From Peptococcaceae bacterium (GTDB taxonomy: Bacteria; Bacillota; Dehalobacteriia; UBA4068; JAAVYR01): a stretch of DNA of 40,769 bases. The notes beneath the pieces are model-generated. The model had not been told where the DNA came from. It did no database searches and saw only the letters and a list, made by a program, of their open reading frames with translations. This document shows, one piece after another, positions 17,654 through 25,551 of this stretch. Each line of letters starts with the position of its first letter. Position 1 is the first letter of the stretch. A program made the translations under genes and the position numbers. The DNA is taken from positions 1 through 40,769 of the forward strand of contig JAAVYR010000005.1 in the NCBI GenBank assembly GCA_022791255.1. Direction: 5' to 3'.

Positions 17654-18247
17654 ATGTATCATATCAAAGAAGACAAGCGGTGTCTCACTTCTGCACAACT
17701 GATCACAGAAGGATTGTCAGATTGTTTAATGGAAAAGGACTTTAATAAAATAACTGTTACTGATATCCAGAGAAAGACAGGGGTGAGCCGAGCAACCTTT
17801 TATCGCTTGTTTGACGATATGTCCGATATATTAGCTTTTCAGTGTGACCAATGCTTTGACCAAATCTATCAGACCTGTTTAAAAAATGGGGTTGTCAGTA
17901 TTCCCATGTTATTAAATGAATTTCTGTTGTTTTGGATGGAACATATTCAACTTTTGGAAATCATTATGAAAATCAATCGTTCTGATATCTTTTTTTCTTG
18001 TCATATGCGCCATTTTGAACAGCTGCGGCAATGTGCGTCAAAGCTAGAAGAGCAAGATTATTTAGATGAGTATTATGTGGCGATTTCCAGCGGTATGATG
18101 ATTAGTGTGTTGGTGACTTGGCTCAAAAGGGGCAAGCAAGAGACGGCAGAGGAAATTCGCGGCATTTTACGGATATTCCTCAAAAGTCTTTTAAACCATC
18201 ACGGAAAGTTTGACATTTCTAAAGATTTTTTTGCATTGAGAGAGTAA
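17654..18247 (+). CDS. TetR/AcrR-family transcriptional regulator
   Basis: A 197-aa protein. The N-terminal helix-turn-helix is clear at about residues 28-52 (ITVTDIQRKTGVSRATFYRLFDD). The C-terminal ligand domain is of the TetR_C type found in many Firmicutes proteins and carries no recognised specificity. ATG 17654 has AAGGTGG just upstream; an in-frame GTG at 17645 lies inside that ribosome site and is rejected. Palindromes directly upstream suggest it represses itself and the divergent glycine-zipper gene. Confidence 0.85.
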   Translation: MYHIKEDKRCLTSAQLITEGLSDCLMEKDFNKITVTDIQRKTGVSRATFYRLFDDMSDILAFQCDQCFDQIYQTCLKNGVVSIPMLLNEFLLFWMEHIQLLEIIMKINRSDIFFSCHMRHFEQLRQCASKLEEQDYLDEYYVAISSGMMISVLVTWLKRGKQETAEEIRGILRIFLKSLLNHHGKFDISKDFFALRE

Positions 18248-18381
18248 TTAATGCGACAATATTTACCATTTCTCTTTCTTAAAAAATGGGATAAAGCAAT
18301 GCCGGTCTTCATAAAATGAAATAGCTACAGAAGATGGTATTTGCAGCAGTAAAAGTAAATAAATGAGAAACAGGTGAGTAT

Positions 18382-18645
18382 ATGCGTTTAAGTGAGTTTG
18401 TGGGAAAAAAGATTATTAATTTATCAGATGGTGATATTTTAGGTACGGTGGGAGACTCTGACTTGATGATTGATGCAGAAGACGGGACCATTCAATCTTT
18501 GCTTATTCCTTATCGAGGGGGGAACCGTTTACTTACGAGAGGTGAGAAAAAGGAAATAGCCATTCCTTGGCAGTCCATTCGCAAAATCGGTGCTGAGGTG
18601 TTGGTGGTAGAGGTAAACGATTTATACCGGGAGCGGGCTTGGTAA
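18382..18645 (+). CDS. YlmC/YmxH-family PRC-barrel protein
   Basis: An 87-aa single-domain PRC-barrel protein: MRLSEFVGKKIINLSDGDILG, then a GTIQSLLIPY strand and IAIPWQSIRKIGAEVLVVEV. YmxH follows the M16 peptidase mlpA in Bacillus; here the same neighbour is separated by the glycine-zipper/TetR insertion. The function of the family is poorly defined; some members are sporulation-linked. CAGGTGAG precedes ATG 18382. The 134 bp upstream (18248-18381) show no clear gene or promoter. Confidence 0.8.
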   Translation: MRLSEFVGKKIINLSDGDILGTVGDSDLMIDAEDGTIQSLLIPYRGGNRLLTRGEKKEIAIPWQSIRKIGAEVLVVEVNDLYRERAW

Positions 18646-18670
18646 CTTTGAATAAGGCTATGTCATAATA

Positions 18671-18699
18671 AAAAGAAGCCTCTTTGTGAGGCTTCTTTT
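18671..18699. terminator. Bidirectional terminator between the PRC-barrel gene and thiE
   Basis: A perfect 12-bp stem AAAAGAAGCCTC/GAGGCTTCTTTT (18671-18682, 18688-18699) with loop TTTGT and T-rich sequence beyond either arm. It serves the convergent plus-strand gene and the minus-strand thiamine operon. Confidence 0.88.
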
Positions 18700-19346
18700 T
18701 ATTTATTTTTTTGTAGCCAGAAATCTTTTATCTCTTTGGTAGCTTTTGTAATATCTGGCGCAGCAATGATACCAGAGACGATAGCAGCGCCGGCAATGGG
18801 CATGTATAAAAATTGTGGCAGTGTTTGTTGGTTGATACCGCCGATGATGACTACAGGGATGTGTACAGTATCTAGGATTTCTTTTAGTGTCTTCATTGAG
18901 GTTATTCTGGCATCTGGTTTGGTTTGGTTGGCAAACATCGCACCGACGCCCAGATAGTCGGCACCATCTTTTTCAGCCTGGACAGCTTCTTCTAGTGTTG
19001 CAGCAGAAACGCCTAGGATTTTATCTGGACCAATTATTGCACGGACCGTTGCAGCCGGTAAATCCTTTTGACCTACATGAACACCGTCTGCATCTATCGC
19101 CAGAGCAATATCTATCCGGTCATTGATGAGCAAGGGTACTTGATATTTTTCTGTGATGGCTTTTACTTCCAGTGCTGTTTTATAAAACGCTAATGAGGAA
19201 CAATGTTTTTCTCTTAGCTGTACGATGGTGCAGCCGCCTAAAATGCTTTGTTCTACGGCTTCTGCTAGGGTGGCGGTAGACATTAAATCTCTATCAGTGA
19301 CCAGGTAAACGCGATAGTCAATCAATTTCTTCTTTTGCTTTGTCAT
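18699..19346 (-). CDS. thiE: Thiamine-phosphate synthase
   Basis: ThiE couples HMP-pyrophosphate with the thiazole phosphate to make thiamine monophosphate. The 215-aa TIM barrel shows YLVTDRDLM (about 13-21), VQLREKH (about 42-48), [11 protein letters not shown] (about 72-82), [11 protein letters not shown] (about 88-98), and a phosphate-binding GGINQQT plus AAIVSGI at the end. It is the last gene of the thiD-thiC-thiM-thiE operon, 12 bp after thiM. Confidence 0.94.
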   Translation of the reverse strand: MTKQKKKLIDYRVYLVTDRDLMSTATLAEAVEQSILGGCTIVQLREKHCSSLAFYKTALEVKAITEKYQVPLLINDRIDIALAIDADGVHVGQKDLPAATVRAIIGPDKILGVSAATLEEAVQAEKDGADYLGVGAMFANQTKPDARITSMKTLKEILDTVHIPVVIIGGINQQTLPQFLYMPIAGAAIVSGIIAAPDITKATKEIKDFWLQKNK

Positions 19347-19358
19347 TTTGGTTCCTTC

Positions 19359-20201
19359 TTACTTGATGGTGATATTTGCATATTGGGTAAAATGGTCAGG
19401 AGACATTTTGCTGATGGCGTCAATCAGTGCTATATGAAAGCTGCCTGTGCCTAAATGCCCGGCCTGTTTATGGGCAATCTCTCCTGCAATGCTAGTAGTG
19501 AGAATGCCTGCAATGGCCGCCAAAAAATAATCTGTTGTCGCACCGCAGTAAGAACCAACCAGAGAAGATGTAAGACACCCTGTACCGGTAACGGAAGAGA
19601 GCATGGGGTGTCCGTTATGCAGTAATACAGTCTTACTTCCATCTGTAATGATATCTGTCTTACCAGTGATGGCAACGATACATTGTAGCTCTCCGCTAAG
19701 TTTTTTAGCCATGGCAATGGTATCTTCTAGGGAGAAGGAGATATCGGCCTCTCCAGCATCTACCCCTTTTGCTTTTGCAGAAATTCCAGCGATAAATTTC
19801 ATTTCTGAAATATTACCGCGGATAACAGCTGGTTTTATTTCTGATAAAATCCTTTGGGTCGTGGTATTGCGGAGAGCAGAAGCACCAGCGCCTACTGGGT
19901 CGAAGACCACTGGTACGCCTGCAGCGTTGGCTCGTTTTCCAGCTTCCAGCATAGAAGAAATAGAACGGCTGTTCAAAGTACCGATGTTGATAACCAGAGC
20001 GGAAGCTATGGCTGCTATATCTCCTGCTTCTGCTATATCATCTGCCATGATGGGAGAAGCGCCGATAGCTAGGGTTGCGTTGGCACAGTCATTGACGGTG
20101 ACATAATTAGTCAGATGATGTATCAAAGGTTTCTTTGTGTGTAACGCATCAAGGAGGCGGCCTAATTGTTGGAGGATAGTTACTTTGTTTTGTTCTTCCA
20201 T
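19359..20201 (-). CDS. thiM: Hydroxyethylthiazole kinase
   Basis: ThiM phosphorylates salvaged hydroxyethylthiazole. The family signature HHLTNYVTVNDCANATLAIG is at about residues 23-42, with SPIMADD, FDPVGAGASALRN (about 106-118) and the catalytic GTGCLTSSLVGSY stretch (about 206-218). Its 280 aa fit. It lies 15 bp after thiC. Because no thiazole-synthesis gene (thiG, thiS, thiH) is in this operon, thiazole is probably taken up, inferred from operon content only. Confidence 0.95.
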   Translation of the reverse strand: MEEQNKVTILQQLGRLLDALHTKKPLIHHLTNYVTVNDCANATLAIGASPIMADDIAEAGDIAAIASALVINIGTLNSRSISSMLEAGKRANAAGVPVVFDPVGAGASALRNTTTQRILSEIKPAVIRGNISEMKFIAGISAKAKGVDAGEADISFSLEDTIAMAKKLSGELQCIVAITGKTDIITDGSKTVLLHNGHPMLSSVTGTGCLTSSLVGSYCGATTDYFLAAIAGILTTSIAGEIAHKQAGHLGTGSFHIALIDAISKMSPDHFTQYANITIK

Positions 20202-20216
20202 GGTTTTATTCGCTTT

Positions 20217-21563
20217 CTATTTTTTTACTTTTTTTATTTCGTTGATTTCCTGTTGGATGATTTCAACTTTTTCACCGTTAAGGATACGGTTAGTGGTGCG
20301 CAGGGCGCACATTTTACCGCACATGGAACAGCTATGCCGATCAGAGGGGGGCACTTCTTCATAATATTTTCGTGCTTTTTCTCCATCTAATGCCAGGGCA
20401 AACTGAGTCTCCCAGTCGAAGTTTCTTCTTGCTTCACTCATTTTATCGTCTATATCTCTCGCGTGAGGGATGCCTTTGGCAATGTCGGCAGCGTGGGCTG
20501 CGATTTTTGTAGCGATGATGCCTTCTTTTACATCGTCTGCATTAGGCAGTCGCAAATGCTCAGCAGGGGTCACATAGCAGAGAAAATCTGCACCGTTGAC
20601 AGCAGCAATGGCACCACCGATTGCGGCAGTAATATGGTCATAACCAGGGGCGATATCCGTAACCACAGGACCTAACACATAAAAGGGCGCGCCATGGCAT
20701 AGCTTTTTCTCCATGGTCATATTAGCGGCGATTTCATTTAAGGCCATATGGCCGGGGCCTTCTATCATTACCTGTACATTTTTTTCCCAAGCTCGTTTGG
20801 TAAGATTGCCTAGTTCGATGAGCTCGCAAATCTGTCCGGCATCTGTGGCGTCCTTGAGACTGCCAGGTCGCATAGCGTCGCCTAAACTAATGGTTACATC
20901 ATATTCATAAAGGATATCAAGCACTTGGTCATAGTATTCATAGAAAGGGTTTTCGTTCCCGGTCATTTCCATCCAGGCAAAGAGAAGAGAGCCGCCACGG
21001 GAAACAATATTCATGAGACGGGGACTTCTCTTAAATGCTTCTATTGTACGCCGATTGATACCGGCGTGAATGGTAACAAAGTCTACCCCTTGTTGGGCAT
21101 GGCGTTCCACTACATCTAAGAAATCTTGGGCAGTAATCTCAAATAAATCTTTTTCTAGATAACCAATGGCGTCATAAATGGGCACTGTACCAATCATAGC
21201 AGGGGAGTGGGCGATAAGCCGTTCTCGGAATTCTTGAGTTTTGCCATAGTTACTTAAATCCATGATGGCCTCGGCTCCGTAACGGAGAGATACGGCTACT
21301 TTTTCCATTTCCTTTTGGTAGTCGGCCGCATCCCCGGAAACACCTAAGTTTACATTGATTTTTGTTTTTAGTCCGGCACCTATTCCATGGGGATGCAGGG
21401 CTTTGTGATTGATATTGGCAGGAATGACAATTTGTCCTTGGGCGATTTTTTCTATGATATATTCTGGGGCATAGCCTTCCTCTTGGGCTACCTGCAGCAT
21501 TTCTTTGGTAATAATTCCTTTTTTTGCTGCTTCCATTTGGGTTTTATAGCGAATAATTTTCAT
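20217..21563 (-). CDS. thiC: Phosphomethylpyrimidine synthase (radical SAM HMP-P synthase)
   Basis: ThiC converts aminoimidazole ribotide to HMP-phosphate using a [4Fe-4S] cluster and SAM. The 448-aa protein is the short form without the N-terminal extension of the E. coli enzyme. Recognised segments are [13 protein letters not shown] (about 158-170), [25 protein letters not shown] and [21 protein letters not shown]. The C-terminal cysteine cluster reads CSMCGKMC, i.e. CX2CX3C, one residue tighter than the CX2CX4C commonly cited. It lies 15 bp after thiD. Confidence 0.96.
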   Translation of the reverse strand: MKIIRYKTQMEAAKKGIITKEMLQVAQEEGYAPEYIIEKIAQGQIVIPANINHKALHPHGIGAGLKTKINVNLGVSGDAADYQKEMEKVAVSLRYGAEAIMDLSNYGKTQEFRERLIAHSPAMIGTVPIYDAIGYLEKDLFEITAQDFLDVVERHAQQGVDFVTIHAGINRRTIEAFKRSPRLMNIVSRGGSLLFAWMEMTGNENPFYEYYDQVLDILYEYDVTISLGDAMRPGSLKDATDAGQICELIELGNLTKRAWEKNVQVMIEGPGHMALNEIAANMTMEKKLCHGAPFYVLGPVVTDIAPGYDHITAAIGGAIAAVNGADFLCYVTPAEHLRLPNADDVKEGIIATKIAAHAADIAKGIPHARDIDDKMSEARRNFDWETQFALALDGEKARKYYEEVPPSDRHSCSMCGKMCALRTTNRILNGEKVEIIQQEINEIKKVKK

Positions 21564-21578
21564 GGTAAAAAGACTCCT

Positions 21579-22400
21579 TTATTTGGCTGTTTTGCGGATA
21601 GCCTCTGGCAGGCCCTTTTGGTATAGGTCGTAGAAGTGGTGGGTGGGACCGCAGCCTTTGCCGAGAGATAAGCTATGGCGGATAGCGGTAGTTACATATT
21701 CCTTACTATTGGCAATAGCTGTTTCTATATCAAAACCTAAAGCGAGATTAGCAGCAATAGCAGAGGAGTAGGTGCAGCCGGTGCCATGAGTATTTTTGGT
21801 ATGAATGCGCTCTGCATCGTAATAGGAGAATGTTTTGCCATCAAAGAATACATCAGTAGCGGCGCCTGTAGCATGTCCACCTTTTACTAGGACGCCTTTG
21901 CAGCCCATGGCATGGATTTTGGTTGCGGCCATTTCCATATCTTTTAGGGTTGTAATCGTCATACCAGTGATTTTTTCTGCTTCTGGAATATTAGGGGTCA
22001 GGACGGTGGCCAGCGGGATAACCGTCTTGATTAGGGTATCAATAGAGCTTGGGTCCATTAGCGGACAGCCATTTTTGGCATACATCACAGGGTCGATGAT
22101 GACATGTTTTGGTTGATACTGTTTTAATTTTTCAGCAACTGTTTCCATGCAGATAGGGGAGGAGAGCATGCCTACCTTTACAGCATCTGCTGGAATATCG
22201 GTGAATACAGCGTCGATTTGGTCAGCGATGATATTAGGTGGGATATCGTGGATAGAAATAACTTTGGCCGTATTTTCGGCAACAACGGAAACGATGGCGC
22301 TCATGCCAAAGACGCCATGAGCGGAAAAGGTTTTCAGGTCTGCTTGGACGCCGGCGCCGCCGCTACAGTCGGAGCCTGCAATGGTAAGAGCTGTTTGCAT
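21579..22400 (-). CDS. thiD: Hydroxymethylpyrimidine/phosphomethylpyrimidine kinase
   Basis: ThiD phosphorylates HMP and HMP-phosphate to the pyrophosphate used by ThiE. Family motifs are [20 protein letters not shown] near the start, VIDPVM (about 101-106), LVKGGH and the ribokinase-type anion hole/catalytic [15 protein letters not shown] (about 206-220). The start at 22400 gives [11 protein letters not shown] and is 9 nt after AAAGGA; two upstream in-frame starts (to 22409) are too close to it. First gene of the operon, directly behind the riboswitch terminator. Confidence 0.94.
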   Translation of the reverse strand: MQTALTIAGSDCSGGAGVQADLKTFSAHGVFGMSAIVSVVAENTAKVISIHDIPPNIIADQIDAVFTDIPADAVKVGMLSSPICMETVAEKLKQYQPKHVIIDPVMYAKNGCPLMDPSSIDTLIKTVIPLATVLTPNIPEAEKITGMTITTLKDMEMAATKIHAMGCKGVLVKGGHATGAATDVFFDGKTFSYYDAERIHTKNTHGTGCTYSSAIAANLALGFDIETAIANSKEYVTTAIRHSLSLGKGCGPTHHFYDLYQKGLPEAIRKTAK

Positions 22401-22452
22401 ATACATCAATCCTTTCTTAGATAAATAAATTAGATAAATAAAAGATTTTCAT

Positions 22453-22490
22453 AAATAAAAGGCTTTCTTAGTGTATCCTAAGAAAGCCCT
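22453..22490 (-). terminator. TPP riboswitch-associated terminator
   Basis: On the minus strand GGCTTTCTTAG/CTAAGAAAGCC (genomic 22478-22488 and 22461-22471) forms an 11-bp stem with a short loop, then TTTTATTT. It lies between the aptamer and thiD, so TPP binding probably favours termination. Confidence 0.85.
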
Positions 22491-22529
22491 TTCACACGCA
22501 ATTGATTTCATCTATTTTTCGTGTCATTT

Positions 22530-22617
22530 GCTTCCCTACGATAGTCTTAACTAACAGGTTCAAAGGGTCAGGTTTTAACCTTCTCAACTTTAGCCCTAGG
22601 GCTTTTAGTCCCCCCAC
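22530..22617 (-). ncRNA. TPP riboswitch aptamer (THI element)
   Basis: On the minus strand the THI-box landmarks are present in order: a G-rich 5' arm (GGGGGGACT), GGGCTAAAGTTGAGA (the usual CTGAGA is TTGAGA here), ACCCTTTGAACCTG, a P5-type arm, and CGTAGGGAAGC at the end. It precedes thiD and a terminator, so it controls the whole thiD-thiC-thiM-thiE operon according to TPP level. Confidence 0.93.
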
Positions 22618-22628
22618 AAATTTAGTTT

Positions 22629-22657
22629 ATTTTACCATGAAGATTTCCACTGGTCAA
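22629..22657 (-). promoter_or_regulatory. Promoter of the thiamine operon
   Basis: Minus-strand TTGACC (22657-22652), 17 bp, TAAAAT (22634-22629). Transcription would start just before the riboswitch aptamer. Confidence 0.7.
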
Positions 22658-22708
22658 TGAAAAGAGGCGTGTTTTAAGAGATTTTCTTATCATTTGGCAG
22701 GAATTTTC

Positions 22709-22737
22709 TTGTTTGCGCGGAATAATTTTCCTATTAT
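22709..22737 (+). promoter_or_regulatory. Candidate dapB promoter
   Basis: TTGTTT (22709-22714), 17 bp, TATTAT (22732-22737). The predicted start leaves a very short leader of about 10 nt that barely includes the ribosome site, so the call is tentative. Confidence 0.4.
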
Positions 22738-22754
22738 GAAAAAGAGGAGTGTTC

Positions 22755-23558
22755 GTGTTGGTAAACAATCAAATAAAAATATTGATGAATGGCATTTGTG
22801 GCAAAATGGGAAAGGCTATGACGGCAGGGCTGATTAATGAAGCGGATATGCAGATTGTTGGTGGGGTGGATATAAAAGGCGGTGCTGATATTGGTGCTCT
22901 TTGCGGTCTGGAGCCAAATGGTATTTTAGTAGAAACTGACTTGGCGGTTGCTATTGAAAATAAACATCCTGATGTGGTAGTAGACTTTACCAATCCGCAA
23001 GTAGTCATGAAAAATATCCGCACTGCTCTAGAGTTGAGAACTCCGATTATTGTAGGTTCTACTGGGATTACCGAAGATGATTTAACGACAATAGAAGCAC
23101 TATCTAATCAATACGATACCCAAGTATTTATTGCACCAAACTTTGCTTTAGGTGCCATTCTCATGATGCGGTTTGCACAAGAGGCTGCAGCATATTTTCC
23201 TCATGTAGAAGTGATAGAACGACATCATGACCAAAAGCTAGACGCGCCTTCTGGCACAGCTATCAAAACTATGGAAATGATGAGTACAAACCGTGGTGTT
23301 TTTGCGCAAGGGGCGGCCAATGAGTTTGAAAAGATTAATGGCAGCCGCGGCGGTGATTTTCAAGGAATGCGGGTGCATAGTGTGCGTTTGCCTGGTTATG
23401 TAGCGACGCAAGAAGTAGTTTTTGGCGGATTAGGGCAAATCCTTACCATTAAGCATGATGCCATATCCAGAGAAACTTATTTACCTGGATTAATATTATC
23501 TTTGCGGAAAATTAAGGAGTTACAAGGGTTAGTTTATGGCTTAGAAAAGATTATGTAA
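22755..23558 (+). CDS. dapB: 4-hydroxy-tetrahydrodipicolinate reductase
   Basis: DapB reduces the DapA product in the lysine/diaminopimelate pathway. Motifs are the dinucleotide-binding NGICGKMGKAM near the N-terminus, VDFTNPQ, GSTGITEDD, the catalytic region ERHHDQKLDAPSGTA (about 155-169) and a C-terminal GLILSLRKI. About 267 aa, typical length. GAGGAG ends at 22749. GTG 22755 (5 nt) and TTG 22758 (8 nt) are both possible starts; GTG 22749 overlaps the ribosome site. dapB stands alone; no other lysine gene is adjacent. Confidence 0.93.
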   Translation: MLVNNQIKILMNGICGKMGKAMTAGLINEADMQIVGGVDIKGGADIGALCGLEPNGILVETDLAVAIENKHPDVVVDFTNPQVVMKNIRTALELRTPIIVGSTGITEDDLTTIEALSNQYDTQVFIAPNFALGAILMMRFAQEAAAYFPHVEVIERHHDQKLDAPSGTAIKTMEMMSTNRGVFAQGAANEFEKINGSRGGDFQGMRVHSVRLPGYVATQEVVFGGLGQILTIKHDAISRETYLPGLILSLRKIKELQGLVYGLEKIM

Positions 23559-23583
23559 AAGTCGTAATTCATTTAAGAAAATC

Positions 23584-23643
23584 AATCATCCACTATCTCA
23601 GCATAAATAATTTGTCCTGAGAAATAGTGGATGATTTTTTTAT
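23584..23643 (+). terminator. dapB terminator
   Basis: AATCATCCACTAT...CTCAG pairs with CTGAG...ATAGTGGATGATT across a long A/T-rich loop, followed by a run of seven or more T. It marks the border between core sequence and the cassette region. Confidence 0.85.
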
Positions 23644-23667
23644 TCATCAGATACTACCACGGATTAT

Positions 23668-23730
23668 GCCACGCTGAGCCTAGGCATTACTGAGTACTTC
23701 TGACAGAAAAGTATGTAATTGTCGGTAGTA
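23668..23730. repeat. Cassette-flanking box, copy 2 (orphan copy upstream of cassette 2)
   Basis: This is the same box as at 147-209: ATGCCACGCTGAGC, a GAGTACTTCTGACAG arm, and GTAATTGTCGGTAGTA. The inverted repeat is TACTTCTGACA with TGTCGGTAGTA. No glycine-rich ORF precedes it, so it is an orphan 3' end. A further partial copy (GTAATTGCCGGAAGCAG...TTTTCGTA) at 23784-23818 runs into cassette 2. Confidence 0.65.
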
Positions 23731-23787
23731 TATTGTGCTATAGAGTATCGGAGGGATATTTACTGCCTTTGCCAGCGGGAAAAGTAA

Positions 23788-25203
23788 TTGCCGGAAGCAG
23801 AGAGTAATGTTTTCGTAGAACGTGGCATAATCCTCTCCCTGCTGCTCTCCATGGTTCCCCCTATCCCACAGGCGGCATGGGCGGCGCCAAGCAGTACCAA
23901 TAGTGCGCCGGCGTTAAATCTGGCATTGGCCAGCAATGTGAAGTACCAGCTGGAAAACGGCAAGACGTACACATTAAGTGCGGCTAGCGTTTCCAACACA
24001 GTTATTGAAGTGGCTAGTGGTAGAACGGCGACAGTGGTAGTGCCGAAGAATGTTGCTGTTACCATTGACGACTACAATAACGGCTGTAGTCCTATCTCTC
24101 TTTTGGGCAGTGGGAAACTGACCTTAGTGGTGGATGGGACTTTAACTGTGACTGGCGGTGCGGCAACAAATGGTACAGGTCATCCGATTAATAACGCAGA
24201 CCGGGAAATCAATAAAGGGAAAGGTGGCTATGCCGGGATTTCGGTTCCTGTTGGCACCTCATTGACTGTTCGAGGCAGCGGCACCTTGCTTGCGCGTGGT
24301 GGTGACGCTGGAAATGGCGGCGAACAAATCCGAGACCCATATGGTACAAATACCGACTGTGGCGGCGGTGGCGGTGGCGGCGCCGGTGCCGGCATTGGTG
24401 GTAACGGTGGCGACGGGGGTTCTTATGGTACTACAGTTGGCCGACCAGGGATAGGTGCTGGTACGATAGCCATTTATGAAACGGTAAAAGTAACTGCTTA
24501 TGGCGGCGGCGGCGGTTCTGGTAATCCTGCAACGAATGCAACTTCTGGTGGCGGTGCCGGTGGGTATCCTGCAGCTGGTATTGGTGGTGGCGGTAGTGGC
24601 GGTGGTAATGGGACTTCTGGTAATGGTGGTGGCGGTTTCTCCGGGGGCGGTGGGGAAGATGCCAATTACCAAGGGGTAAATAGTGGTAAAGGCGGTACCA
24701 ATGGTGCCGGCGGTAAGGGGGGTATGCAATCTGCTGGCGGAAATGGCTCTATGGGAATAGGTGGTGGTGGTTATTATAGTAGGGGTACTGGCAGAAATAC
24801 TACAGCTTTGACTGGTGGTATAATTGCCGGTGGTGCTGGTGGTTATGATGGTTCTGATGCGAATGTTGGTAGTAATGGTGGGGCAGGTGGTACTGTATAT
24901 CTGGGGAATAAAGCTGCTCTAACTGTTGCTAACGGCAGTCTTATTTCTACGACAAAGCAAAAATGGGGACAAAGTCCAACATTTATTTATAGGCAATATG
25001 GTTATGAAACAGCAGCAATTCGTGGAGCAACGGCCCTAACAAGTGTTAACACTAGTTCGGAGTCTACTTTTTTGAGTTCTTTAGCTAGTATTGCTAAAAA
25101 GGATAATGGCATTTCTAAAAAGGGGGTTGGTTCCGGGGCAGGTTATACAGAAAGCTCTAATGGTTCCTTTACCATCCAAAAGGTTCCGGAACGGGTGGGA
25201 TGA
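23788..25203 (+). CDS. Glycine-rich secreted-type protein, cassette 2
   Basis: The frame opens directly after TAA (23785-23787) with TTG 23788. Its first residues (MPEAESNVFVERG) come from the flanking box and are acidic, not a normal basic signal start. Then follow a hydrophobic core (IILSLLLSMVPP) and the cleavage-like AAWAAPS. The mature part has a beta-rich region (about 40-130), a long Gly-rich middle (about 170-380, e.g. PAAGIGGGG, GGGGFSGGGG), a WGQ-TxIYxQxGY block and the constant GVGSGAG...QKVPERV end. A one-base length difference after VPERV makes this copy stop early compared with cassette 1. Family unknown; probably a surface or secreted repeat protein, or a silent copy. Confidence 0.6.
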   Translation: MPEAESNVFVERGIILSLLLSMVPPIPQAAWAAPSSTNSAPALNLALASNVKYQLENGKTYTLSAASVSNTVIEVASGRTATVVVPKNVAVTIDDYNNGCSPISLLGSGKLTLVVDGTLTVTGGAATNGTGHPINNADREINKGKGGYAGISVPVGTSLTVRGSGTLLARGGDAGNGGEQIRDPYGTNTDCGGGGGGGAGAGIGGNGGDGGSYGTTVGRPGIGAGTIAIYETVKVTAYGGGGGSGNPATNATSGGGAGGYPAAGIGGGGSGGGNGTSGNGGGGFSGGGGEDANYQGVNSGKGGTNGAGGKGGMQSAGGNGSMGIGGGGYYSRGTGRNTTALTGGIIAGGAGGYDGSDANVGSNGGAGGTVYLGNKAALTVANGSLISTTKQKWGQSPTFIYRQYGYETAAIRGATALTSVNTSSESTFLSSLASIAKKDNGISKKGVGSGAGYTESSNGSFTIQKVPERVG

Positions 25204-25204
25204 T

Positions 25205-25267
25205 GCCACGATGTACATGGGCACTACCGAGTACTTCCGGCAGAGAGGAAAGTAATTAGCGGGAGTA
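25205..25267. repeat. Cassette-flanking box, copy 3 (3' of cassette 2)
   Basis: Nearly identical to copy 1 (147-209), including CACTACCGAGTACTTCCGG and the arm ending AGCGGGAGTA. Inverted repeat TACTTCCGGCA / TAGCGGGAGTA is imperfect, as in copy 1. Confidence 0.75.
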
Positions 25268-25299
25268 GATAAAATGTTTTTGTAACAGTGGCAATACTT

Positions 25300-25372
25300 T
25301 GTCATGCTGAGGAGCATAGCGACGAAGCATCCTAAAGATCCTTCGTTGCGTTTTACTCCACTCAGGATGACA
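25300..25372. repeat. Palindromic interspersed repeat (MITE-like, GTCATGCTGAG...CTCAGGATGACA)
   Basis: The ends TGTCATGCTGAGGAG and CTCCACTCAGGATGACA are inverted copies, and inner GCGACGAAGCATCC pairs with GATCCTTCGTTGC, giving a long imperfect hairpin of about 73 bp. It has no coding capacity. It is inserted between flanking boxes 3 and 4; a half copy lies at 12769-12794. Confidence 0.75.
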
Positions 25373-25378
25373 GATTGC

Positions 25379-25520
25379 GCCACGCTGTACCTGAGCCCTA
25401 CTAAGTACTTTTGACAGAGGATAGGTAATTGTCGGAAGTAGGAAATAATGCTTCCGTAATCTGTGGCAGTATCTGGAAGTGGGGAGTGGTGTTTTCGTAA
25501 AAAGCATCATAATCTGTAGC
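25379..25520. repeat. Cassette-flanking box, copy 4, plus a second partial unit, leading into cassette 3
   Basis: The box (25379-25440) has inverted repeat TACTTTTGACA / TGTCGGAAGTA, pairing in RNA through G-U pairs. It is followed by GGAAATAATGCTTCCGTAATCTGTGGC and then a diverged second unit, GGAAGTGGGGAGTGGTG with TTTTCGTAAAAAGC. So the sequence ahead of cassette 3 is a degenerate tandem of the box. Confidence 0.6.
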
Positions 25521-25551
25521 TGTTACACTCAGCCTCTCCCTGCTGCTCTCC

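Noticed and set aside
25490-25520. Programmed frameshift at TAAAAAG before cassette 3
   Set aside because: A -1 slip at the A-run would run straight into the TAA at 25510-25512, and there is no start codon with a ribosome site in the RKKHHN frame.
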